From Campylobacterales bacterium (GTDB taxonomy: Bacteria > Campylobacterota > Campylobacteria > Campylobacterales > QNZT01): DNA of 20,839 nucleotides. A program made the position numbers and the translations under genes. The DNA lies in the NCBI GenBank assembly GCA_027081495.1, contig JALWKJ010000078.1:1-20839 (forward strand). The letters run 5' to 3'. Of the stretch, positions 1 through 5,413 are shown piece after piece; within the stretch, counting starts at the first letter, position 1; each line of letters starts with the position of its first letter. The notes below the pieces were generated by a model. The model ran no database searches. It was not told where the DNA came from and was given only the letters and a program-made list of their open reading frames with translations.

Positions 1-62
1 GTATAAACAGGGTTGTTTACGATATAACTTCAAAACCCCCGGGAACCATAGAGTGGGAGTAG
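1..62 (+). CDS. guaA: GMP synthase (glutamine-hydrolysing), C-terminal fragment
   Basis: Only the last 19 codons lie in the window. Read from base 3 they give a tail with VVYDITSKPPGTIEWE before TAG at 60-62. This is the near-invariant C-terminus of GuaA (the dimerisation domain ends in a YD(I/V)(S/T)SKPPxTIEWE pattern). GuaA amidates XMP to GMP with ATP and glutamine in purine synthesis. The following membrane-protein gene starts 4 bp after this stop, and its ribosome-binding site (GGGAG, 55-59) lies inside the last guaA codons, so the two are probably co-transcribed. The identification rests on a short but very characteristic tail. Confidence 0.9.
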   Translation, partial: INRVVYDITSKPPGTIEWE

Positions 63-66
63 GCGG

Positions 67-990
67 ATGATCAAAAATTTTATTAAAATCTTTTTTACGC
101 TCTCTTTGATGTTCGCATCTTCGCAGGGGGCGGGATCCAACGGAAGTTTTGAAAATTTTTACGAAAATAGACTTCAGACCTCTTTTGAAAAGTTAAAGCC
201 CCTTCAAGATTATGCCAAAAAAAGACAAAGCGTATATATCGTATCGGGAATAATAGCGATTATCGTATTTGCCGTTTTTGTGAAGTATTTTAAGCTTTTT
301 GGCGCCGTTGTATCTTTGTTGATGATAGCCGGAGGCGTATATTATCTAAAATTGACAAAACCGGTTATAGACCCTTATAAAAAAGCGTTCAATGAACAGA
401 TTCTCTCACAAATCGGTACATTTTGTTGCGGCTATAGATATATAGACAGTTTTATTTCGCAAGAGGATGTGATAAATTCAAATCTTTTTTCGCCGAAGAT
501 AAAAAACTATAGCGCGACTTCTCTTTTTGTCAAAGAGGGAGTGAGGTTTGGCTATGTAAAAATAGAGTTTTATACGAAAGAGGATGAATCGGTAGAAAAA
601 TTTGCCGATAATGTCTTTAGAGGTTTTGTTATTATCGTAAACAAAAAAAATAGCGCCGACGGCGTGCTTGTTAGCGAAATATTCAAAGAGAAAGTCGCCG
701 ATATCGATCCCGAATTTAACGCGTTTTTCTCTCCTTTGCCAAAAGGCGATAAGATAGGAGGTTTTGAAATCTACGGCAAGATAGACGGCGCTAAAATGAA
801 TCGCTATCATATGTTGGCGTATCAAGATGTGGCTTTGGCTTTTACAAAAGATAAAACATATATCTTTTATGCGCTTCGTACGAATCCTCTCGATGTTTCC
901 GTATATAAAGATTTTTATCTAAAAGACGCTAAAGCTATAAAATCGGTTTTTGAGCGAATAGATTCGTTTGTCAAAATAGTAAAAAAATGA
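67..990 (+). CDS. DUF3137-like membrane protein of unknown function
   Basis: A 307-aa protein. Residues 1-22 are a hydrophobic, signal-like or transmembrane segment. Two further transmembrane helices lie at about 56-72 and 76-94. The remaining roughly 210 residues form a soluble domain with no catalytic motif that I recognise. The layout (paired helices followed by a mixed alpha/beta domain with a GFVIIVNKKN-type strand) resembles proteins annotated as DUF3137; this is recognition by eye, not a search result. ATG at 67 is preceded by GGGAG with 7-nt spacing. The gene ends in an ATGA overlap with hemD, so translation is likely coupled. No function can be proposed from sequence alone. Confidence 0.75.
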   Translation: MIKNFIKIFFTLSLMFASSQGAGSNGSFENFYENRLQTSFEKLKPLQDYAKKRQSVYIVSGIIAIIVFAVFVKYFKLFGAVVSLLMIAGGVYYLKLTKPVIDPYKKAFNEQILSQIGTFCCGYRYIDSFISQEDVINSNLFSPKIKNYSATSLFVKEGVRFGYVKIEFYTKEDESVEKFADNVFRGFVIIVNKKNSADGVLVSEIFKEKVADIDPEFNAFFSPLPKGDKIGGFEIYGKIDGAKMNRYHMLAYQDVALAFTKDKTYIFYALRTNPLDVSVYKDFYLKDAKAIKSVFERIDSFVKIVKK

Positions 991-1640
991 GCGATATCTT
1001 CGTTTTAAGTCAAAAAAAGTTCAAAGACGCTAAAAATCTCCCTCTTATACTCTTTGAATATTTTGATAAAAAAGTTGATCTTTCTCCTTATGAAGCTTTG
1101 ATATTTACTTCCAAAAACGGTGTTTTAGCGCTAGATAAAATTACGCCTAGCTGGAAAGAGTATCCGATTTTTTCGATAGGTTCACAGACAAGTAAAACCG
1201 TTAGAGAATTAGGCGGCGAGGTGGTTTATGAAGCGAAAAATTCATATGGGGATACTTTCGCTCATGAGATAAAGCGGAGATTGAAAAACAAAAGAGTTCT
1301 TTTCGCGCGCGCCAAAGTCGTAACTTCGTCTTTAAATAGCATATTAAGAAATTCGGGTGTAAAACTTCATGAAGAGATCGTATATGAAACAAAATGCAAC
1401 GAATGCGAAAAACTTAAAAAACCGCCTTTGAACTCTTATATAATCTTCTCCTCTCCTTCGACGATCTCCTGCTTTTTCAAATGTTTTGAATGGGATGAGA
1501 GTTATAGCGCCGTCGTCATAGGAGAAAAAACCGCATCTTTTTTACCTAAAAATATTTCATATATTCTTTCAAAAAAACAGACGATTTCTTCATGTATAGC
1601 TTTGGCGAAAGAAAATATTACTAAAAAGAAGGGAAAATAA
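987..1640 (+). CDS. hemD: Uroporphyrinogen-III synthase
   Basis: A 217-aa cytosolic enzyme that cyclises hydroxymethylbilane to uroporphyrinogen III with inversion of ring D, the branch point to haem, sirohaem and cobalamin. The sequence shows the bilobal HemD pattern: an N-terminal half with ALIFTSKNGVLAL (about residues 38-50) and a G-rich GSQTSKTVRELG stretch (about 65-76), then a second half with the IIFSSPSTISCFF strand-turn (about 152-164) and VIGEKTASFL (about 177-186). HemD is poorly conserved, but the (F/S)TSxNG and FSSPSx motifs and the length fit well. ATG overlaps the preceding stop (ATGA). The lysine-rich C-terminus is followed by an AT-rich gap. Confidence 0.88.
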   Translation: MSDIFVLSQKKFKDAKNLPLILFEYFDKKVDLSPYEALIFTSKNGVLALDKITPSWKEYPIFSIGSQTSKTVRELGGEVVYEAKNSYGDTFAHEIKRRLKNKRVLFARAKVVTSSLNSILRNSGVKLHEEIVYETKCNECEKLKKPPLNSYIIFSSPSTISCFFKCFEWDESYSAVVIGEKTASFLPKNISYILSKKQTISSCIALAKENITKKKGK

Positions 1641-1681
1641 ACCTTTTTTAAAACTTTTAATCTTTTATTAATATAAATATC

Positions 1682-1719
1682 TATAAAATACGAAAGTTTA
1701 ATATATTTAATAATATAAA
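1682..1719 (+). promoter_or_regulatory. AT-rich promoter region upstream of the DUF309-like gene
   Basis: The 99 bp between hemD and the next ATG are extremely AT-rich. They contain two -10-like boxes on the plus strand, TATAAA at 1682-1687 and TATAAA at 1714-1719, with T/A tracts upstream in the style of Campylobacterota sigma-70 promoters, which lack a defined -35. The downstream box would leave a leader of only about 12-15 nt, so the upstream one is the better candidate. I see no hairpin-plus-U-tract terminator for hemD here. Confidence 0.35.
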
Positions 1720-1739
1720 GATTGGAGTTAAATAATTTT

Positions 1740-2075
1740 ATGGAATCAACACAAAGCATATTTGTAAAGGCTCTTGAAAACGACAAATATACAGAAGCGA
1801 CACAGCTATATCTCGCAAAATGGCAAAAAAGAAATATCGCCAGCGATAAAGAAGAAAATGTTTACAAAGGCTTTGTAAACGCAGCCGCTACATTCGATCT
1901 TATCATGAAAGGAAAATACAAAGCGGCAAAACGAGTTTGGAGAATCTACGAAAAATATAGACCGCTTATAAACGAAGATATGGAACATTACAAATATCTA
2001 CAAAAAGCGGATAAAATACTACTTCGCCTTAAAAGAAAATACAAAAAAGTATTTGACACCGATAAGTATAAGTGA
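1740..2075 (+). CDS. DUF309-like small protein with a degenerate HExxE-type motif
   Basis: A 111-aa helical, basic protein. The middle part, with YKGFVNAAATFDLIMKGKY (about residues 42-60) followed by AAKRVWRIYEKY (about 62-73), matches the second half of DUF309 proteins, where a G(L/F)(I/V)NAA helix precedes a KVW..Y helix. Family members usually carry EAHExxExxW in the first helix pair. Here residues 19-28 read EATQLYLAKW, so the histidine and both acidic positions are changed. ATG at 1740 is preferred over the in-frame TTG at 1722 because the GGAG at 1724-1727 lies upstream of the ATG (12-nt spacing, rather long) and cannot serve the TTG. No biochemical role is known to me. Confidence 0.65.
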   Translation: MESTQSIFVKALENDKYTEATQLYLAKWQKRNIASDKEENVYKGFVNAAATFDLIMKGKYKAAKRVWRIYEKYRPLINEDMEHYKYLQKADKILLRLKRKYKKVFDTDKYK

Positions 2076-2176
2076 TTTATATTTATCTCTGCGGGTTAGT
2101 AGGGTTGGTGACGCTATCGCTGATGCTGGAACGGGTAAGTTCCGATATTGCTCTATTGCAAAGCTGTAAAGATTGA
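2072..2176 (+). CDS. Possible 34-aa membrane peptide (GTG start), or 5' part of a broken gene
   Basis: A GTG at 2072 overlaps the stop of the DUF309-like gene (GTGA) and opens a 34-codon frame ending at TGA 2174-2176. Its first 18 residues are strongly hydrophobic (YIYLCGLVGLVTLSLML) and are followed by a charged, polar tail. There is no strong Shine-Dalgarno sequence. The frame may be a real small membrane protein or the 5' end of a longer gene whose remainder lies in the overlapping frame at 2148-2405. Coding status is uncertain. Confidence 0.25.
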   Translation: MIYIYLCGLVGLVTLSLMLERVSSDIALLQSCKD

Positions 2177-2405
2177 TGAGATACTAACAGATACTTCAAA
2201 ATTTAAAGTCGAAACAATTATATCATACTCAAATATAAATAAAAAAGAGAGTTTAGTCGCACCTATTGCGTATCAGACATCAAATGGTGATTTTGTTTTC
2301 ATACCTATCTATATAGCCGGATTAGATTCTAGTTTAAACTGGGAACCGCCTTCAGCCGGTGGAGAGTTTTACACTTCAAGCGGATTTAATCTAAAACACT
2401 TATAA
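2148..2405 (+). pseudogene. Orphan 85-codon frame, possibly the 3' part of a frameshifted gene
   Basis: An open frame runs from just after TAA 2136-2138 to TAA 2403-2405. The only starts available are weak (TTG at 2148). From about codon 9 onward the translation looks protein-like: alternating polar and hydrophobic beta-type sequence, with FVFIPIYIAGLD and EPPSAGGEFYTSSG in the second half. I do not recognise a family. The credible protein sequence seems to begin in the middle of the overlapping 2072-2176 frame. This suggests one membrane-anchored protein of about 110 aa split by a frameshift near 2150-2175. It could equally be a remnant of accessory DNA next to the toxin-antitoxin pair. Confidence 0.3.
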
Positions 2406-2422
2406 TTATACTTATATTATAA
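2400..2422 (+). promoter_or_regulatory. Inverted repeat TTATAAT-N9-ATTATAA, putative promoter/operator of the VapBC pair
   Basis: Perfect 7-bp arms (2400-2406 and 2416-2422) are separated by 9 nt. The left half is also part of a 10-bp palindrome, TATAATTATA (2401-2410), and contains a consensus TATAAT -10 box (2401-2406). Ribbon-helix-helix antitoxins usually bind short dyads overlapping their own promoter. The position directly in front of the antitoxin frame fits such an autoregulatory operator. The low sequence complexity (all A/T except one C) makes chance dyads more likely. Confidence 0.45.
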
Positions 2423-2656
2423 CCGGGGGCGCAGATTACAATCTATATTAATAACGAATTAGAATCAAAAGTCAAACAGATGGCAAAAGCGCAAAATATT
2501 TCGATTAGCAAATTGATCTCTAAACTACTGGAGAAAAATTTGCATGACGAATGGGATCGGGAAGTAAAGAAGTTGGTCGGAAGTTGGAAAGATTTTCCTT
2601 CTCTCGAAGAGATTAGAAGTAAACAGGGCGAAGATATCAAAAGAGAAGTATTATAA
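2423..2656 (+). CDS. VapB-like ribbon-helix-helix antitoxin without a canonical start codon
   Basis: The open frame begins after TAA 2420-2422 and ends at TAA 2654-2656. The translation is a typical CopG/RHH antitoxin: a beta strand ITIYINNELESKVKQMAK, helix-turn-helix residues ISISKLISKLL, then the toxin-binding tail with EW, VGSWKDFPSLEEIR and a final E-V-L. Homologues usually begin M-A-Q-I-T or M-Q-I-T; here the reading is P-G-A-Q-I-T, with GGG where ATG is expected (2426-2428). The first in-frame ATG (2480) would delete the DNA-binding strand. GGGGG at 2425-2429 could act as Shine-Dalgarno sequence for an ATT start at 2435, giving 73 residues. The gene is therefore either silenced by start loss or started at a rare codon. 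The family assignment is firm; expression is not. Confidence 0.7.
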   Translation, partial: PGAQITIYINNELESKVKQMAKAQNISISKLISKLLEKNLHDEWDREVKKLVGSWKDFPSLEEIRSKQGEDIKREVL

Positions 2657-2661
2657 TATAT

Positions 2662-3048
2662 TTGCTTGATACCAATAGCGTTATCTATTTTTTTAAAGGA
2701 ATAGGGCGCGTAGCCGAGAACTTGTTTTCGCAAGCGCCGAAGGATATTTTGATTCCTTCGATTGTCGTCTATGAATTGGAAGTAGGTATCGCGAAATCGA
2801 ACAGTCCGCAAAAAAGAACTCGACAGTTACGGTTGTTATTAGAGCAAACGGGAGTTGTAGGTTTTGGTCTCAAAGAGGCGAGAGCCGCCGCATCCATCAG
2901 AGCTACTTTGGAAAAATGCGGCATGCCGATAGGCCCGATTGATACACTGATAGCAGGTTGCGTAAAAGCAAACAATTTGACTCTTGTAACCCGTAATGTT
3001 AAAGAGTTTCAAAGAGTTGATGGGTTGGATTTGGTGGATTGGTTCTAA
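2662..3048 (+). CDS. VapC-type PIN-domain ribonuclease toxin
   Basis: Counting from TTG 2662, 128 aa cover an essentially complete PIN domain: LDTN at 2-5 (D3), an IPSIVVYELEVG helix with E38, PIDTLIAG with D94, and VTRNVKEFQRVDGL at 109-122. VapC toxins are Mg-dependent endoribonucleases that cut tRNA or rRNA and are held inactive by the VapB tail. Homologues mostly start M-(Y/x)-L-L-D-T-N; here the codon in the M position (2656-2658) is ATA, overlapping the antitoxin stop. The usable start is then TTG two codons later. The Shine-Dalgarno-like GAAG at 2645-2648 is spaced for 2656 (7 nt) rather than 2662 (13 nt). The body shows no internal damage. Confidence 0.8.
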   Translation: MLDTNSVIYFFKGIGRVAENLFSQAPKDILIPSIVVYELEVGIAKSNSPQKRTRQLRLLLEQTGVVGFGLKEARAAASIRATLEKCGMPIGPIDTLIAGCVKANNLTLVTRNVKEFQRVDGLDLVDWF

Positions 3049-3137
3049 GATAATTTTTTGTTAGCGGTGATAAAATGATCTATAAAGAAAGGTTAGATAG
3101 ACTTTCAATGCGAAAAAAGAGATCCGAAATTTTTTGA

Positions 3138-3143
3138 TATAAT
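3138..3143 (+). promoter_or_regulatory. -10 box (TATAAT) for the yebC-family gene
   Basis: A perfect TATAAT preceded by a run of T and TG (TTTTTTGA) lies 19 bp before the ATG at 3163. This is the usual Campylobacterota promoter look, with a T-rich upstream element and no -35 box. Transcription would begin around 3150, leaving a very short leader with AAAGG at 3151-3155 as ribosome-binding site. Confidence 0.6.
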
Positions 3144-3162
3144 TTATAAAAAAGGTTGCATT

Positions 3163-3873
3163 ATGGGAAGAGCTTTTGAATACAGAAGAGCCGCCAAAGA
3201 AAAGAGATGGGATAAGATGTCCAAAATTTTTCCGAGGCTTGCGAAATCTATAACTATGGCCGTAAAAGAAGGCGGAGGCGATCCGGATATGAATCCCAAG
3301 CTTCGCGCGGCTATTCAAAACGCAAAAGCTCAAAATATGCCAAAAGAGAATATAGAATCCGCTATAAAAAGAGCGCTTGGTAAAGACGCCGACAAGATAG
3401 AAGAAGTCCATTACGAGGGAAAGGGACCTCATGGAGCTTTGATTATCGTCGAGTGCGCGACCGACAACAATACTAGAACGGTGGCAAATATCAAATCATA
3501 CTTTAAAAAACTCGGAGGCGAACCTTTAAACAAAGGTTCGCTCGATTTTATGTTTACGAGAAAAAGCGTTATAGAGTTTAACAAAAAAGAAGATATGGAT
3601 CTTGAAGAGATTGAGCTTGAACTCATAGACGCCGGTCTTGAAGAGATGGAGATAGACAAAGATGTTATCACTCTTTACGCTCCTTTTTCAAGTTTTGGAG
3701 AGTTAAACAAAAAAGTAGAAGATTTGGGTATAGAGGCGATTAAAGCTTCGCTTAAATACATACCCAACTCTCCGGTATCTTTTAGCGAAAAAGAGCTTGC
3801 GGATATAGAAAAGCTAATCGATAGAATCGAAGAAGACGATGATGTTCAGGCGGTTTATACAAATATAGAATAA
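3163..3873 (+). CDS. YebC/PmpR (TACO1-like) family protein
   Basis: A 236-aa cytosolic protein with the three-domain YebC architecture. The N-terminal part is basic (about 1-30, with the AAKEKRWDKMSKIFPRL segment). It is followed by the GGGDPDMNPKLRAAIQNAKA signature at 37-56 and NMPKENIESAIKRALG (about 58-73). A YEGKGPHGALIIVECATDN core at about 84-102 comes next. The family was long annotated as DNA-binding regulators (PmpR); members have more recently been tied to translation of proline-rich or stall-prone sequences, as for mitochondrial TACO1. ATG at 3163 has AAAGG at good spacing. It is a single-gene unit with its own promoter, followed by 112 bp before gatB. Confidence 0.93.
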   Translation: MGRAFEYRRAAKEKRWDKMSKIFPRLAKSITMAVKEGGGDPDMNPKLRAAIQNAKAQNMPKENIESAIKRALGKDADKIEEVHYEGKGPHGALIIVECATDNNTRTVANIKSYFKKLGGEPLNKGSLDFMFTRKSVIEFNKKEDMDLEEIELELIDAGLEEMEIDKDVITLYAPFSSFGELNKKVEDLGIEAIKASLKYIPNSPVSFSEKELADIEKLIDRIEEDDDVQAVYTNIE

Positions 3874-3909
3874 AATCCTCATCCATGCGCTATATCATTT
3901 TTCAAAGGG

Positions 3910-3941
3910 TTTGGTAGAGTAAGTTTTGCTCTAAAGCCAAA
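3910..3941 (+). repeat. Imperfect hairpin between the yebC-family gene and gatB
   Basis: TTTGG-TAGAG (3910-3919) pairs with CTCTA-(AAG)-CCAAA (3929-3941), giving two 5-bp stems separated by a 3-nt bulge, with a 9-nt loop (TAAGTTTTG). There is no U-run after it, so it is not a textbook terminator. It might protect the 3' end of the upstream mRNA or be a weak terminator. Confidence 0.4.
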
Positions 3942-3950
3942 TCATTGTAA

Positions 3951-3985
3951 AATAGTATAATCTTACTATCAAAGGTTATACTATT
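3951..3985 (+). promoter_or_regulatory. gatB promoter inside a perfect 10-bp inverted repeat
   Basis: AATAGTATAA (3951-3960) and TTATACTATT (3976-3985) are exact reverse complements, separated by 15 nt. The right arm ends immediately before the ATG at 3986. The left arm overlaps a consensus -10 TATAAT (3956-3961). The spacer holds the Shine-Dalgarno AAAGG (3971-3975). If transcription starts about 7 nt after the -10, the left arm is not in the RNA, so a protein operator is more likely than an mRNA hairpin. A transcript coming from further upstream could form a hairpin that presents or hides the ribosome-binding site. Confidence 0.55.
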
Positions 3986-5413
3986 ATGTTTGAAATGGTG
4001 ATTGGTCTTGAAGTTCATATTCAGTTAAATACAAAAACAAAAATCTTCTGTTCATGCGCTACCTCTTTCGGTGAAGGCGCAAATACAAATGTCTGTCCCG
4101 TCTGCCTGGCTCTTCCGGGAGCTTTACCGGTTTTAAATGTTCAAGCCGTTAAAAAAGCCGTAAGTTTTGGACACGCGGTAAATGCTACGGTACATAAAAA
4201 ATCGATTTTTAACAGAAAAAACTATTTTTATCCCGATCTTCCAAAAGGATACCAAATAAGTCAGTTTGAGATCCCCATCGTGGAAAACGGGGAGCTTTAC
4301 ATCGATTTTGAAGACGGCGGTACGAAAAAAATAGGCATAACAAGGGCGCATCTTGAAGAAGACGCGGGTAAAAACATTCATCACGGAGAGGAGAGTTTTG
4401 TTGATTTAAATCGCGCGGGAACGCCTCTTTTGGAAATCGTCAGCGAACCGGATATCAGAAGCGCGCAAGAGGCGGTGCTTTATTTGAAAAAACTTCACGC
4501 GATAGTTAGATATTTAGATATTAGCGACGCGAATATGCAAGAGGGATCTTTTAGATGCGATGTAAATATCTCTATCCGTCCAAAAGGTGATGAAAAACTC
4601 TACACTAGAGTAGAGGTAAAAAACATGAACTCTTTCAAATTTATCCAAAAAGCCATAGAGTATGAGTTTCAAAGACAGTGCGACGCTTGGGAGGATGGAG
4701 TATATGAGAAAGAGGTATATCAGGAGACAAGACTTTTTAATACATCCACGGGTGAAACAAGAAGCATGAGAGGCAAAGAAGATAGCGCAGAGTATCGTTA
4801 CTTTCCGGATCCCGATCTTTTGCCCGTGATTTTGAGCGACGAGATGATAGAGGAGGGCAAAAAGATACCCGAACTTCCCGACGAAAAAAAAGAGAGATAT
4901 ATAAAAGAGCACTCTATCAAGCCTTATGACGCTTCGGTTATTATCTCTTCTGTAGATACGGCGGAGTATTTTGAGATTATGTTAAATGAGGGAGTGAGTG
5001 CGAAAAATGCGGTAACTTGGCTTACCGTTGAACTGCAGGGGCGTTTAAAGGGAGGTATGAGTATCTCGGATTCTCCCGTAAGCGCCGTTAAACTCTCTTC
5101 TATTATAAAACGAATCGAAGATTCCACTATCAGCGCCAAAGCGGCAAAAAGCGTTCTTGATTATCTCATGGAAAAAGAGGGCGAAGTCGATAGCGTCATA
5201 GAGGAGCTTGGATTAAAACAAGTCAGCGACGAGGGCGCGCTTTTAGAGATGATAGATGAGATTTTAAGCGCAAATGAAGAGAAAGTCAAACAGTATAAAG
5301 AGGGTAAAGAGAAACTTTTCGGTTTTTTTGTAGGACAGGTTATGAAAGCCAGCAAAGGCAGCGCGAATCCGGCGCTTGTTAACAAACTGTTAAAAGAGAA
5401 ACTTGCGGGCTAA
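3986..5413 (+). CDS. gatB: Asp-tRNA(Asn)/Glu-tRNA(Gln) amidotransferase subunit B
   Basis: A 475-aa subunit of GatCAB, which converts misacylated Glu-tRNA(Gln) and/or Asp-tRNA(Asn) to the correct amidated form in organisms lacking GlnRS or AsnRS. Its hallmark IGLEVHIQLNTKTKIFCSC lies at residues 6-24. The zinc-site cysteines C22, C24, C37 and C40 (in NVCPVCLALPGALPVLN) are all present. Further motifs are KNYFYPDLPKGYQISQ (about 77-92), EEDAGK (about 132-137), DLNRAGTPLLEIVSEPD and EVKNMNSF, followed by the helical and tail (YqeY-like) domains. Length is normal. The stop TAA overlaps the ATG of the potassium-channel gene by one base, so gatB leads a four-gene operon. Confidence 0.97.
   Translation: MFEMVIGLEVHIQLNTKTKIFCSCATSFGEGANTNVCPVCLALPGALPVLNVQAVKKAVSFGHAVNATVHKKSIFNRKNYFYPDLPKGYQISQFEIPIVENGELYIDFEDGGTKKIGITRAHLEEDAGKNIHHGEESFVDLNRAGTPLLEIVSEPDIRSAQEAVLYLKKLHAIVRYLDISDANMQEGSFRCDVNISIRPKGDEKLYTRVEVKNMNSFKFIQKAIEYEFQRQCDAWEDGVYEKEVYQETRLFNTSTGETRSMRGKEDSAEYRYFPDPDLLPVILSDEMIEEGKKIPELPDEKKERYIKEHSIKPYDASVIISSVDTAEYFEIMLNEGVSAKNAVTWLTVELQGRLKGGMSISDSPVSAVKLSSIIKRIEDSTISAKAAKSVLDYLMEKEGEVDSVIEELGLKQVSDEGALLEMIDEILSANEEKVKQYKEGKEKLFGFFVGQVMKASKGSANPALVNKLLKEKLAG

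Larger units (their letters stand above)
2076..2422. other. About 350 bp without a confidently functional gene
   Basis: Between the DUF309-like stop and the antitoxin frame there is no well-formed gene. The stretch contains the possible small GTG frame, the orphan 85-codon frame and a 5-bp hairpin (GGAAC, loop GGGTAA, GTTCC at 2128-2143). It ends in an AT-rich inverted repeat in front of the antitoxin. All three plus-strand frames stay open for 25 or more codons around 2085-2160, so coding direction and frame are ambiguous. I checked for a tRNA-like fold here and did not find one. Confidence 0.5.

Noticed and set aside
2085..2175. tRNA-like or small-RNA gene suggested by GC-richer sequence and a GGAAC/GTTCC hairpin
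   Set aside because: No acceptor stem, T-loop or anticodon arm can be built, and the hairpin is short and isolated.
3061..3432. Minus-strand frame of 123 codons over the yebC-family promoter and start
   Set aside because: It lies opposite a strongly supported gene, has phenylalanine/serine-rich shadow composition, and has no ribosome-binding site or recognisable motif.
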